A DNA stretch of 64,000 nucleotides from Pseudomonas grandcourensis (GTDB lineage: Bacteria > Pseudomonadota > Gammaproteobacteria > Pseudomonadales > Pseudomonadaceae). Position 1 is the first letter of the stretch; every line of letters begins with the position of its first letter. The translations under genes and the position numbers were made by a program. Below are positions 8,502 to 21,600 of this stretch, piece by piece. Location: NCBI RefSeq assembly GCF_039909015.1, contig NZ_CP150919.1, forward strand, positions 1,650,501 through 1,714,500, in the 5' to 3' direction. The notes under the pieces are model-generated. The model did not search any database and was not told the origin of the DNA. It saw nothing but the letters and a program-made list of their open reading frames with translations.

Positions 8502-10661
8502 CTAGACGGCCGCAGAGCCGACACGGCCCTTGCGCAGTGCATCGATGACCGCTTCCTTCGGACCGTCGGCGACGATCCGTCCGTTGTCCAGCACCACCAA
8601 CCGGTCCACCAGGCTCAGCATCGAGGTGCGGTGGGTCACCAGCAGGATGGTCTTGCCCTGAACCCAGCCGTGAAGTTTTTGCCGCAATACGTCTTCGCTG
8701 CTGTTGTCCATGGCGCTGGTGGGCTCGTCGAGCAGCATGATCGGCGGGTCGAGCAACATCGCCCGGGCCAACAATACGGCCTGGCGCTGGCCACCGGACA
8801 GCAGTTGCCCGCGTTCGCCCACGGGCCGGTCGAAGCCTTGCGGGTGTTGTCGGGCCAGTTCGGTCACGCCGGTCATTTCTGCCACTTCGAGCATGCGTGA
8901 GTCGCTGATGTAGCGCGCGCCGAGGGTCAGGTTGTCACGCAGGCTGCCGGCCAGAAGCGGCAGGTCGTGGGCGACGTAACCGATTTGATGGCGCAGGTCG
9001 GCGACGTCCAGTTGCCGCAGGTCCAGGCCATCGAGCAGCAGCTGGCCTTCATCCGGTTCGTAGAAGCCCATCACCAGTCGCGCCAGAGTACTTTTGCCTG
9101 AGCCGCTGCGGCCGATGATGCCGACGCGCTCGCCGGGTTTCACGCTGAAGCTGACATTGGCCAGGGCGGGAGAGCTCTGGCCGTTGTAGTGGAAGGTCAC
9201 GCCGACAACATCCAGCGCGCCTTGCAGTTGGGTGCGCTCCAGCGGCCGTTGTCTGGGGTCGCGCTCCTGGGGCAGGCCCATCAGCGCGTCGGTGCTTTTC
9301 ATGGTCAGTTGCGCTTGCTGGTAGCGGGTGATCAGGCCGGCGATCTGCCCCAGTGGCGCCAGCACCCGACTGCCGAGCATGTAGCTGGCCACCAGGGCAC
9401 CGACGCTGAGGTTGCCGGCGATGATGCTGTAGACCCCGGCGACGATGGTTGCCATGCCGGACAGTTGCTGGATGAACAGCGTGCCGTTGGTGGCCAGGGC
9501 CGAGAGGTTGCGCGCGTGGCTGTCGAGGCGGGTGAGGGCGCCGTGGGTGCTTTCCCATTTGTGCTGGCGTTCGCTTTCGGCGCTGCAGGCCTTGAGGGTT
9601 TCCAGGCCGCTGAGGGTTTCGATCAACAGTGCCTGGCGTTCGGCGCCGAGGCTGAGGCTTTTCTGCACGGTATCGCGCAGGCGCACCTGGATCACCATGG
9701 CGAAGAGGATGGTGATGGGAAACGCCAGTATCGGGATCACCACCAGCCAGCCACCGAGCAAGCCGATCACCAGCAGCATCAGCAGGCAGAAGGGCAGGTC
9801 GATCAGGCTGGTGAGGGTCACGGCGGTGAGGAATTCCCGCAGGCCCTGGAAGTCATGAATGCTTTGGGCGAAGCCACCGATGGTCGCCGGCCGCGCTTTC
9901 ATCGCCATGCCGGTGATGCGCTCGAACAGGGTGGCCGACAGAATTACATCGGTTTTCTTGCCGGCGGTATCCAGCAAGTGCGCGCGCACGACCCGCAGCA
10001 CCAACTCGAATGCGGTGCCGATCAGCAGACCGATCGCCAGTACCCACAAGGTCGAAGTGGCCTGGTTCGGCACCACGCGATCGTAGGTCTGCATCACGAA
10101 CAGCGGCACCATCAGGCCCAGCAGGTTGATCAGGAAGCTGGCCAGGATCGCATCGCTGTACAGCCATTTCGACAACTTCAGCGTATCGCGGAACCAGGCC
10201 TGGACCCGAGGTACCAGCGGCGAGCGCAAGTCTTCGAGTTCGTGGCGTGGCCGGGCAAATAACGCCTGGCCACTATAGTGTTCAGCCAGCTCCTCGGGGC
10301 TGAGCCATTGTTCGCCGCCGTCGGCTTCACTGGGCAGGATCAGCACCTTGCCGTCCTCGCCATAACGGCGCAGGACGGCCGTTCGGCCGTTGTTGAGCAA
10401 CAGCAACACGGGCAGGTTGAGCGCGGAAATGTCCTTGAGGTCACGGCGCAGCAAGCGCGCCTGCAAACCGGCCCGGGCCGCTGCACGGGGCAGCAGGTCC
10501 AGGCTCAGGCGTTGGTGTGCCATTGGCAGCCCGGCACTGAGGCTGGCGCGACTGACCGTCGCGCCGTGGAGTTTGCAGAGGATCAACAGACCGTCCAGAA
10601 GCGGGTCATCGAAGCTCAGGCGCGGATCGACACCGGTGTTGCCGGGTTCCATGCTGGTCAT
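8502..10661 (-). CDS. lapB: Type I secretion ABC transporter LapB
   Basis: 719-residue exporter half-transporter. The N-terminal 130 residues are a C39-like domain that in this family binds substrate without peptidase activity. Six transmembrane segments span about residues 165-430. The nucleotide-binding domain has Walker A GRSGSGKST (about residue 520), signature LLSGGQRQA (about 620) and Walker B IMLLDEPTSAMD. The ATG at 10661 has a GGGAGCG site. Encoded between lapE and lapC with 16- and 9-bp gaps, so one operon. It is the energy source for export of the adhesin encoded divergently. Confidence 0.92.
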   Translation of the reverse strand: MTSMEPGNTGVDPRLSFDDPLLDGLLILCKLHGATVSRASLSAGLPMAHQRLSLDLLPRAAARAGLQARLLRRDLKDISALNLPVLLLLNNGRTAVLRRYGEDGKVLILPSEADGGEQWLSPEELAEHYSGQALFARPRHELEDLRSPLVPRVQAWFRDTLKLSKWLYSDAILASFLINLLGLMVPLFVMQTYDRVVPNQATSTLWVLAIGLLIGTAFELVLRVVRAHLLDTAGKKTDVILSATLFERITGMAMKARPATIGGFAQSIHDFQGLREFLTAVTLTSLIDLPFCLLMLLVIGLLGGWLVVIPILAFPITILFAMVIQVRLRDTVQKSLSLGAERQALLIETLSGLETLKACSAESERQHKWESTHGALTRLDSHARNLSALATNGTLFIQQLSGMATIVAGVYSIIAGNLSVGALVASYMLGSRVLAPLGQIAGLITRYQQAQLTMKSTDALMGLPQERDPRQRPLERTQLQGALDVVGVTFHYNGQSSPALANVSFSVKPGERVGIIGRSGSGKSTLARLVMGFYEPDEGQLLLDGLDLRQLDVADLRHQIGYVAHDLPLLAGSLRDNLTLGARYISDSRMLEVAEMTGVTELARQHPQGFDRPVGERGQLLSGGQRQAVLLARAMLLDPPIMLLDEPTSAMDNSSEDVLRQKLHGWVQGKTILLVTHRTSMLSLVDRLVVLDNGRIVADGPKEAVIDALRKGRVGSAAV

Positions 10662-10677
10662 TGAACGCTCCCGCGCA

Positions 10678-12042
10678 CTACTTCATTTCAGGCAGATGAG
10701 CTTCGTTTTTCACTTCGGTCTGGGCGATCGCGTCGGCGGGCAGTACGACCCGTTGCTTGCTCAGCAACTGGCCCATGTTCGCCAGGACACGGTACATCGA
10801 GAACTCTTCGGTGTAGCGCACTTCGGTGTAGCGACGGTTGGCGTTGTAGAGCTCGTTTTCACTGTCGAGCAGGTCAAGCAGGGTCCGTTGGCCGAGGCCG
10901 AACTGATCCTGGTAGGCGATGCGCACGCGCTTGCTGGTGTCGGCGTATTCACGGGCGGTCGGAGTTTGTTTCTTGGCATTGACCATGGCGTTCCAGGCCA
11001 GGTGAATGTTCTCGTTGAGCTGGCGCAGGGCATTGTTGCGGATATCCATGGCCTGGTTGATCTTGTGCGAGTCGGAGGCCAGGCGCGCCTTGTCGCTGCC
11101 GCCGCGGAACAGGTTGTAGTTCATCACCACGCCGACCCGCCATTCGTTGTCGTGACCTTCGTCACCCTGCACGTTGTTGTTCGCGCCCACTGCCGCCTCG
11201 GCGTCGAGGCGCGGGTAGAACGGCGACTTGGCGACTTCGTACTGGCTTTCGGCCGATTGCACGTCGGCCTGGGCGGATTTCAGGTAAGGGTTGTTTTCCA
11301 CCATGCTCTGCTGGGCTTCGGGCAGGGAGGTGGGGACTTCCCCGCGAATCGATGGCGGGGTTTCGAGTTCATCGGGCATGCGCCCCACAACGGCATAGAA
11401 GTTCGACTCGGCATCGGCCAGATCGACTTCGGCGGTGTCGAGGTTGTTTTCCGCCAGTGCCCGGCGAGCGCTGGACTGGTCGGCATCGGCGTTGCTGCCC
11501 ACGCCGCGCTGGGTGCGCAGGCCGATCTGGTCGTTGACCCGCAAGTGCGCTTGCAGGTTGTTCTTGGCCAGTGTCACCAGTTCGCGGCGCTTGAGGACTT
11601 CCAGGTAGACCTCGGTGGTGCGCAGCGCCAGGTCCTGAGCCGTACCCTGAGCGTAATAGGCTCGCGAGTTGACCACGCCTTTGGTGCGTTCGACTTCATT
11701 GGATGTGTTGAAACCGTCGAAGAGCATTTGCCGCAGGCGCAATTCGGACTGGGTGTAATTGAGCGTTTCGGTGTGGTGATTGCCGAGCGCCCGGGTATTG
11801 GTGTTATCGCTGTACCCGCGCCCGTAGGCGGCGTTCAAATCAACCGATGGATAAAAGCCCCCTTTGGCGACCTTCACGTCTTCATCCGCCGACAGTCGGC
11901 TGTCCACCCGTGACGCCAGTTCCGGGTGGGTCGCAATGGTGCTCTGGATCGCTTCGGTCAGCGTCATGGCCTGAGCCTGGGACGAGCAGGCCATGGCCAA
12001 AAGAACCGCGCTGCAGAGGGGGGTTAATAGGCGCATGTACAT
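10678..12042 (-). CDS. lapE: TolC-family outer membrane channel LapE
   Basis: 454-residue TolC-like outer membrane protein with a signal peptide of about 25 residues (ends SSQAQA) and two repeats of the alpha-barrel/beta-barrel pattern (FDGFNTSNEVERTKGVV; FGLGQRTLLDLLDSENELY). First gene of lapEBC and divergent from the adhesin gene. In LapA systems the adhesin stays threaded in this channel until LapG cuts it. An ATG two codons downstream is also a possible start. Confidence 0.9.
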   Translation of the reverse strand: MYMRLLTPLCSAVLLAMACSSQAQAMTLTEAIQSTIATHPELASRVDSRLSADEDVKVAKGGFYPSVDLNAAYGRGYSDNTNTRALGNHHTETLNYTQSELRLRQMLFDGFNTSNEVERTKGVVNSRAYYAQGTAQDLALRTTEVYLEVLKRRELVTLAKNNLQAHLRVNDQIGLRTQRGVGSNADADQSSARRALAENNLDTAEVDLADAESNFYAVVGRMPDELETPPSIRGEVPTSLPEAQQSMVENNPYLKSAQADVQSAESQYEVAKSPFYPRLDAEAAVGANNNVQGDEGHDNEWRVGVVMNYNLFRGGSDKARLASDSHKINQAMDIRNNALRQLNENIHLAWNAMVNAKKQTPTAREYADTSKRVRIAYQDQFGLGQRTLLDLLDSENELYNANRRYTEVRYTEEFSMYRVLANMGQLLSKQRVVLPADAIAQTEVKNEAHLPEMK

Positions 12043-12624
12043 CTCCCTGATTCCTTATGGTGCTTATCTGTCGCCAATTATTTGACGATATTTATAAGTA
12101 AAGTTGTTTCACATCTTTAACAACAGAGCTAAGAACATTCTGGAGCGTAGCTAAGAAATTTTTTTCATAACGCTTATGTCAAAAAAAACTTATGCGGTAT
12201 GCGAAATCCAGCACATTGTTCAACTCGAAAGCCCTTGTTTTACGAGCTCTAGGGCGCTCATCGAGGGCTTTAGGAAAGTTCCAATCCACTTATCGACAAA
12301 GAGCGGAGAAGTGCTGGAGGGGAGGGACGCGAGCGATCTAGTGGTGACGGTTTTTTGTCACTTGAGTGATTCAAGATCGTTACGCATCGCTCACAGGCAA
12401 GGTTGTTGCGCACAGGGATCCGATGCCATTGATTGCAGAGGGGTTTTCCCGAAATCGTAAACAGCGCCGTGAGCGACTGGCTGGGCGAGATCGGTGCCGG
12501 GGCCACGGCTTACTCAAGTAAACCGGCACCCGGAACACGATCCGCCAGACAACCCGCTCGAGCCATGAGCACGTTCTTCGCACAATCAAGGTGCCGACAG
12601 CGGTTGGCAGCGGAGGAAGTGCAC
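12043..12624. promoter_or_regulatory. Divergent lapE/lapA control region
   Basis: 582 bp with no convincing gene. The lapE-proximal part (12060-12200) is AT-rich with A and T runs, as expected for promoters. Two overlapping dyads sit at 12358-12375: TCACTTGAGTGA and CTTGAGTGATTCAAG. The adhesin frame is open from 12433 upstream of the chosen start, but that stretch has no matching domain and no good ribosome site. Confidence 0.5.
12612..12619 (+). promoter_or_regulatory. Ribosome binding site of the adhesin gene
   Basis: GGAGGAAG five bases before the ATG at 12625. It decides the start against the in-frame alternatives at 12433 and 12565, and the protein then begins directly with the conserved retention module (IGIVSKVIGQVFAV). 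Confidence 0.75.
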
Positions 12625-15600
12625 ATGGCAACGCTCATCGGAATCGTCAGTAAGGTCATCGGTCAGGTGTTCGCAGTTGCGAGCGACGGCACCCGGCGTG
12701 CTTTGGTCGAGGGAGACCGGCTGTTCGCTGGCGACCAACTGACCACTGGCGCTGAAGGCGCGGTGGCGGTGCATCTGCAAAATGGCCAGGAACTGACCCT
12801 CGGGCGCGACAGCAGCATGCAGATGACGCCGCAGCTGCTCGCCAATCAGATTCCCCATGTGGATTCACCTGAAGCGCTGACGCCGAGCGAAGCGCAACTG
12901 ACCGATGTCGAAAAGCTGCAAAAAGCCATCGCGGCGGGCGACGACCCGACCCAAACCGCTGAAGCCACCGCTGCGGGGCCTACCACGACTGCCGGTGTAC
13001 CGGGTGGCATCGCGGGCAGCGGCCATAGTTTCGTCCTGCTCGAAGAAGTGGGCGGGCGAGTCGATCCGGTCATCGGCTTCCCCACTGCCGGGTTCAATGG
13101 CATCCCCGAACTTCCCGAAGAACGCCTGAACGCTAATCCGGACAACACTGTTGCGGCCGAAGCCCCTGTGGTGCCGTCTGTGGTGCCGCCGGTGGTTCCG
13201 CAGGTGCCGAACAATCCGGTGACCTTCGACGGCCTGTCGCAGCAGAATGGCGAGCGGACGGTCAATGAAGCCAACCTGACCGACGGCTCGGCGAGGAACG
13301 AAGGCTCGCTGACGCGAAGCGGAACCTTCACCATCAATGCGCCAGACGGGCTGAGCAGCCTCAGCATCGGCGGGATCAACTTGATCAGCGGTGGCGTGGC
13401 GGCAGGTTTCCCGCAGTCGCTAACCTCCCCGTTGGGCGGCACGCTGACCGTCACCAGTTACAACCCGGCCACGGGCGTGGTCAGTTACAGCTACACCCTC
13501 AACCATACCGAATCCCACGCGAGCGGCGAGGGTGCCAATAGTCTTGTCGAACACGTCACCGTGGTGGCCAGCGACAGCAATGGCGACAGCACTACCGGCA
13601 CAGTGACAATCAACATCATCGACGACGTGCCGCAAGCAGTTGATGACAACAATGGCACCGCCTCGGAATCCTTGCTCACGCTCAATGGCAACGTATTGGG
13701 CAACGACGTACAAGGCGCCGACCGGGTGCCGCTCGGTGAAAACAGCGGACCAATTACTCCCGGCACCTTCACCGGCACCTACGGCACCCTGGTGCTCAAT
13801 GCCAACGGCACCTACACCTACACGCTGAACACCAGCGATGCCGATTTCAACGCCCTGCACGGCGGTGGCAATGGCACCGAAACCTTCACCTACACCCTCA
13901 CCGACTCGGACGGTGACAGCAGCACTGCCAACCTGGTGCTGCAAATCCACAACAACGATGACCCGATCACGATTGGCGGATTGAACGCTGGGGGCGGCGA
14001 GCTCACCGTCTTCGAGAAAAACCTCAGCGACGGCAGCGCACCGGACGCACCAGCCCTGACCCAGAACGGCACCTTCACCGTCGCTGCACTTGACGGCGTC
14101 ACCACCCTGACCGTAGGCGGCATTGCCGTGGTCACCGCTGGTGTGGCCGCGGGCTTCCCGCAATCGATCACCACCCCATTGGGCAGCACGCTGACCATCA
14201 CCGGGTTCAACGCGGTAACCGGCGTCGTCAGTTACAGCTACACCCTGGTGGACAACGAAGCCCATCCGACCGCCAACGGCGCCAACACCCTGCCTGAACA
14301 GTTCGCCGTGACCGTGGTCGACGACAACGGCACCACTGCCACCGGTTCGCTGGACGTGAACATCGTCGACGACCTGCCCAACGCCGTGAACGACAGCAAC
14401 GCCGGTACCGCTTCGGAAACCTTGCTGACCCTCAATGGCAACGTGCTGGGCAACGACGTGCAAGGCGCCGACCGCGTGACGATTGGTGAAAACACCGGCC
14501 CGATCACCCCCGGCACCTTCACTGGCACCTACGGCACCCTGGTGCTGAATGCCAACGGCACCTACACCTACACCCTCAATACCAGCGATGCCGATTTCAA
14601 GGCATTGCACGGCGGCGGCAATGGCACCGAAACCTTCACCTACACCCTCACCGATGCCGACGGTGACAGCAGCACCGCGAACCTGGTGCTGCAAATCCAC
14701 AACAATGACGATCCGATCACGATTGGCGGTTTGAATGTTGATGGCGGCGAACTCACCGTCTTCGAGAAAAACCTCAGCGACGGCAGCGCACCGGATGCCA
14801 CGGCGCTGACCCAGAGCGGCACCTTCACCGTCGCTGCACTCGACGGTGTCACCACCCTGATCGTCGGCGGCATTGCCGTGGTCACCGCTGGCGTGGCGGC
14901 GGGCTTCCCGCAATCGATCACCACGCCGCTGGGCAGCACCCTGACCATTACCGGGTTCAACGCCGCGACTGGTGTCGTGAGTTACAGCTACACCCTCAAC
15001 GACAACGAAGCGCACGCTAATGCCAACGGCGCCAACACCCTGCCTGAACAGTTCGCCGTGACCGTGGTCGACGACAACGGCACCACCGCGACTGGTTCGC
15101 TGGACGTGAACATCGTCGACGACCTGCCCAACGCCGTGAACGACAGCAACGCCGGTACCGCTTCGGAAACCTTGCTGACCCTCAATGGCAACGTGCTGAG
15201 CAACGACGTGCAAGGCGCTGACCGCGTGACGATTGGTGAAAACGCCGGCCCGGTCACCCCCGGCACCTTCACCGGCACCTACGGCACCCTGGTGCTGAAT
15301 GCCAACGGCACTTACACCTACACGCTGAACACCAGCGATGCCGACTTCAAGGCGTTGCACGGCGGCGGCAACGGCACCGAAACCTTCACCTACACCATTA
15401 CCGACTCCGACGGTGACAGCAGCACTGCGAACCTGGTGCTGCAAATCCACAACAACGATGATCCGATTACGATTGGCGGTTTGAATGTTGAGGGCGGCGA
15501 GCTCACCGTTTTCGAGAAAAACCTCAGCGACGGCAGCAACCCGGATACACCAGCCCTGACCCAGAACGGCACTTTCACCATCACCGCGTTGGATGGCGTC

Positions 15601-18600
15601 ACCACCCTGACCGTGGGCGGCATTGCCGTGGTCACCGCTGGCGTGGCGGCGGGCTTCCCGCAATCAGTCACCACGCCGCTGGGCAGCACCCTGACCATCA
15701 CCGGGTTCAACGCGGCGACCGGTGTGGTCAGCTACAGCTACACCCTCAACGACAACGAAGCGCACGCTAATGCCAACGGCGCCAACACCCTGCCTGAACA
15801 GTTCGCCGTGACCGTGGTCGACGACAACGGCACCACTGCCACCGGTTCGCTGGACGTGAACATCGTCGACGACCTGCCCAACGCCGTGAACGACAGCAAC
15901 GCCGGTACCGCTTCGGAAACCTTGCTGACCCTCAATGGCAACGTGCTGAGCAACGACGTGCAAGGCGCTGACCGCGTGACTATTGGTGAAAACGCCGGCC
16001 CGGTCACCCCCGGCACCTTCACCGGCACCTACGGCACCCTGGTGCTGAATGCCAACGGCACTTACACCTACACGCTGAACACCAGCGATGCCGACTTCAA
16101 GGCGTTGCACGGCGGCGGCAACGGCACCGAAACCTTCACCTACACCATTACCGACTCCGACGGTGACAGCAGCACTGCGAACCTGGTGCTGCAAATCCAC
16201 AACAACGATGATCCGATTACGATTGGCGGTTTGAATGTTGAGGGCGGCGAGCTCACCGTTTTCGAGAAAAACCTCAGCGACGGCAGCAACCCGGATACAC
16301 CAGCCCTGACCCAGAACGGCACTTTCACCATCACCGCGTTGGATGGCGTCACCACCCTGACCGTGGGCGGCATTGCCGTGGTCACCGCTGGCGTGGCGGC
16401 GGGCTTCCCGCAATCAGTCACCACGCCGCTGGGCAGCACCCTGACCATCACCGGGTTCAACGCGGCGACCGGTGTGGTCAGCTACAGCTACACCCTCAAC
16501 GACAACGAAGCGCACGCTAATGCCAACGGCGCCAACACCCTGCCTGAACAGTTCGCCGTGACCGTGGTCGACGACAACGGCACCACTGCCACCGGTTCGC
16601 TGGACGTGAACATCGTCGACGACCTGCCCAACGCCGTGAACGACAGCAACGCCAGTACCGCTTCGGAAACCCTGCTGACCCTCAATGGCAACGTGCTGGG
16701 CAACGACGTGCAAGGCGCCGACCGCGTGACGATTGGTGAAAACACCGGCCCGATCACCCCCGGCACCTTCACTGGCACCTACGGCACCCTGGTGCTGAAT
16801 GCCAACGGCACCTACACCTACACCCTCAATACCAGCGATGCCGATTTCAAGGCATTGCACGGCGGCGGCAACGGCACCGAAACCTTCACCTACACCCTCA
16901 CCGACTCCGACGGCGACAGCAGCACCGCCAACCTGGTGCTGCAAATCCACAACAATGACGATCCGATCACGATTGGCGGTTTGAATGTTGAGGGCGGCGA
17001 GCTGACGGTTTTCGAAAAAAACCTCAGCGACGGCAGCAACCCGGATACACCAGCCCTGACCCAGAGCGGCAACTTCACCGTCACCGCGCTGGACGGCGTC
17101 ACCACCCTGACCGTTGGCGGCATCGCCGTGGTCACCGCTGGCGTGACGGCGGGCTTCCCGCAATCGATTACCACCCCACTGGGCAGCACGCTGACCATTA
17201 CCGGGTTCAACGCGGCGACCGGCGTGGTGAGCTACAGCTACAGCCTCAACGACAACGAAGCGCACCCGACTGCCAACGGCGCCAACACCCTGCCTGAACA
17301 GTTTGCCGTGACCGTGGTCGACGACAACGGCACCACTGCCACGGGCAGTCTCGACGTGAACATCGTCGACGATCTGCCAAAAGGCGTGTACGACAGCAAT
17401 GGCACCGCCTCGGAAACCTTGCTGACGTTGAACGGCAACGTACTGAGCAACGACGTGCAAGGCGCCGACCGCGTGACTATTGGTGAAAACGCTGGCCCGA
17501 TCACCCCTGGCACCTTCACCGGCACCTACGGCACCCTGGTGCTGAATGCCAACGGCACCTACACCTACACCCTCAACACCAGCGATGCCGACTTCAAAGC
17601 CCTGCACGGCGGCGGTAACGGCACCGAAACCTTCACCTACACCCTCACCGATGCCGACGGCGACAGCAGCACCGCGAACCTGGTGCTGCAGATCCACAAC
17701 AACGACGATCCGGTGGTCCTCAATGGCCTCGACGTGTATGGCGGTGAGCTGACGGTCTACGAGAAAAATCTCAGCGATGGCACTAACCCGGATACACCGG
17801 CCCTGACCCAGAGCGGTACCTTCAACGTCACCGCCCTCGATGGCCTGCAAACCCTGACCGTGGGCGGCATCACGGTCGTCAGCGGTGGCGTGGCCGCCGG
17901 CTTCCCGCAAACCGCCGTCACGCCACTGGGCAGCACCCTGACGATCACCGGTTACAATCCGGTCACCGGGGTGATCAGCTACAGCTATACCCTCAACGAT
18001 AACGAAGCCCATCCGACTGCCGATGGCGCCAACAGCCTGACCGAGAACATCAACGTCGTGGCCACCGACACTGATGGCGACAGTGCGACCGCGCAGATCA
18101 ACGTCAACATCATCGATGACCTGCCGAGCGCCAATCCCGACGCGGATTCGGTGCGGGAGGGCGGCACGGTCAGCGGCAATGTGCTGGACAACGACATCGG
18201 CGGGGCTGATGGTCCGGCTGTCACTGGGGCGGTGGTCGGTGTGCGTGCCGGTAGCGACACATCAACCTCGGCCATCGGCGGGCTCGGTGACCACATCACC
18301 GGCACCTACGGTTACCTGACCCTCGATGCCAACGGCAACGCCGTGTATCACAGCACGCCTAACGCAGTAAGCGGTCCCGGCGCGGTGGATGTGTTCACTT
18401 ACACCGTGCGCGATTCCGATGGTGACGAAAGCACCACCACCATCACCATCGACGTCTACAACAGCTGCCTGAAAGCCGTCAGCGACAACGACGTGACGGT
18501 TCTGGAAAAAGCCCTCGACCTGAACCAGGACGGCCAGGACCTGGTGCCCGGTTCGGTCACCGGCAGCGATCCGACCAGTACGGGCGAAACCGCGTCCGGC

Positions 18601-21600
18601 ACGTTGGTGGGTTCGGTCACCCATGCAGTCGGCGCGATCACATACGCCCTGGTCGGCAGCGATGTCGGGGTATACGGGCAGATTCAGCTCAACGCCAACG
18701 GCACCTACACCTACACCCTGACGACGCCACCGAGCACCACGCCGCACGCCAATGACGGCCCGAACGTGATGCACGAAACCTTCACCTACCAGGCCACAGA
18801 TTCGTTGGGCAACATTGTCACCAGCAACATCGTGGTGAACATTGTCGATGACGTGCCCAAAGCGATGAACGACAGCAACCTCGGCACCGCCTCGGAGACA
18901 GTGCCAAGCCTCAGCGGCGATGTGTTCGGCAACGACGTGATCGGCGCCGATAAAGTCGCCATCGGCCCGGATGCCGGCCCGGTCACCCCAGGCACCTTCA
19001 CCGGTACCTATGGCACCCTGGTGCTCAATGCCAACGGCACCTACACCTACACGCTGGATCCTGATAATGCGGACTTCAAAAACCTGCACGGCGGTGGCAA
19101 TGGCACCGAAACCTTCACCTATACCCTCACCGACTCCGACGGCGACAGCAGCACCGCCAACCTGGTGCTGCAGATCCACAACAACGATGATCCGGTGGTC
19201 CTCAATGGCCTCAACGTGTATGGCGGTGAGCTGACGGTTTACGAAAAAAACCTCAGCGACGGCAGCAACCCGGATGCACCAGCCCTGACCCAGAGCGGCA
19301 ACTTCACCGTCACCGCGCTGGACGGCGTCACCACCCTGACCGTGGGCGGCATCGCCGTGGTCACCGCTGGCGTGACGGCGGGCTTCCCGCAATCGGTCAC
19401 CACACCGCTGGGCAGCACCCTGACCATCACCGGGTTCAACGCGGCAACTGGCGTGGTCAGTTACAGCTACACCCTGGTGGATAACGAAGCCCACCCGACC
19501 GCCAACGGCGCCAACACCCTGCCTGAACAGTTCGCCGTGACCGTGGTCGACGATAACGGCACCACTGCCACGGGCAGCCTCGACGTGAACATCGTCGATG
19601 ACCTGCCAAAAGGCGTGTACGACAGCAATGCTTCGACGGCCTCGGAAACCCTGCTGACCCTCAACGGCAACGTGCTGAGCAACGACGTGCAAGGCGCCGA
19701 CCGCGTGACGCTCGGTGAACACGCCGGCCCGATCACCCCCGGCACCTTCACCGGCACCTACGGCACCCTGGTGCTGAATGCCAACGGTACTTACACCTAC
19801 ACGCTCAATACCAGCGATGCCGACTTCAAGGCGTTGCACGGCGGCGGTAACGGCACCGAAACCTTCACCTACACCCTCACCGATGCCGACGGCGACAGCA
19901 GCACCGCCAACCTGGTGCTGCAAATCCACAACAACGACGATCCAGTGGTCCTCAACGGCCTCGACGTGTATGGCGGTGAGCTGACGGTTTACGAAAAAAA
20001 CCTCAGCGACGGCAGCAACCCGGATGCACCAGTCCTGACCCAGAACGGCACCTTCACCATCACCGCGCTGGACGGCGTCACCACCCTGACCGTGGGCGGC
20101 ATCGCCGTGGTCACCGCTGGCGTGACGGCGGGCTTCCCGCAATCGGTCACCACACCGCTGGGCAGCACCCTGACCATCACCGGGTTCAACGCGGCAACTG
20201 GCGTGGTCAGTTACAGCTACACCCTGGTGGATAACGAAGCCCACCCGACCGCCAACGGCGCCAACACCCTGCCTGAACAGTTCGCCGTGACCGTGGTCGA
20301 CGATAACGGCACCACTGCCACGGGCAGCCTCGACGTGAACATCGTCGATGACCTGCCAAAAGGCGTGTACGACAGCAATGCTTCGACGGCCTCGGAAACC
20401 CTGCTGACCCTCAACGGCAACGTGCTGAGCAACGACGTGCAAGGCGCCGACCGCGTGACGCTCGGTGAACACGCCGGCCCGATCACCCCCGGCACCTTCA
20501 CCGGCACCTACGGCACCCTGGTGCTGAATGCCAACGGTACTTACACCTACACGCTCAATACCAGCGATGCCGACTTCAAGGCGTTGCACGGCGGCGGTAA
20601 CGGCACCGAAACCTTCACCTACACCCTCACCGATGCCGACGGCGACAGCAGCACCGCCAACCTGGTGCTGCAAATCCACAACAACGACGATCCAGTGGTC
20701 CTCAATGGCCTCAACGTGTATGGCGGTGAGCTGACGGTTTACGAAAAAAACCTCAGCGACGGCAGCAACCCGGATACACCAGCCCTGACCCAGAACGGCA
20801 CCTTCACCATCACCGCCCTCGATGGCGTCACCACCCTGACCGTGGGCGGCATCGCCGTGGTCACCGCTGGCGTGACGGCGGGCTTCCCGCAATCGGTCAC
20901 CACCCCATTGGGCAGCACGCTGACCATCACCGGGTTCAACGCGGCGACCGGCGTGGTGAGTTACAGCTACACCCTCAACGACAACGAAGCGCACCCGACT
21001 GCCAACGGCGCCAACACCCTGCCTGAACAGTTCGCCGTGACCGTGGTCGACGACAACGGCACCACTGCCACGGGCAGCCTCGACGTGAACATCGTCGACG
21101 ATCTGCCAAAAGGCGTGTACGACAGCAACGCCAGTACCGCTTCGGAAACCTTGCTGACCCTCAATGGCAACGTACTGAGCAACGACGTGCAAGGCGCTGA
21201 CCGCGTGACGGTCGGTGGAAACGCCGGCCCGATCACCCCCGGCACCTTCACCGGTACCTACGGCACCCTGGTGCTGAATGCCAACGGCACTTACACCTAC
21301 ACGCTGAGCACCAGCGATGCCGACTTCAAAGCCCTGCACGGCGGCGGTAACGGCACCGAAACCTTCACCTACACCCTCACTGATTCCGACGGCGACAGCA
21401 GCACCGCGAACCTGGTGCTGCAGATCCACAACAACGACGATCCGGTGGTCCTAAACGGCCTGAACGTGAATGGCGGTGAGCTGACGGTTTACGAAAAAAA
21501 CCTCAGCGACGGCAGCAACCCGGATACACCGGCCCTGACCCAGAGCGGTACCTTCACCGTGACCGCCCTTGATGGCCTGCAAACCCTGACCGTAGGCGGC

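Noticed and set aside
12176-12460. Small plus-strand frame in the lapE/lapA gap
   Set aside because: No ribosome site, no family, AT-rich promoter-like DNA; a chance frame.
12433-12624. N-terminal extension of the adhesin to 12433
   Set aside because: The extra 64 residues do not match the retention module and lack a ribosome site, whereas GGAGGAAG precedes ATG 12625.
13420-21429. Very long minus-strand open frames inside the adhesin gene (13420-15663, 16414-18012, 18262-21429)
   Set aside because: They are antisense shadows of the repeats: the period equals the adhesin unit, the predicted proteins are Gly/Val/Gln-rich repeats without known domains, and no ribosome sites precede them.
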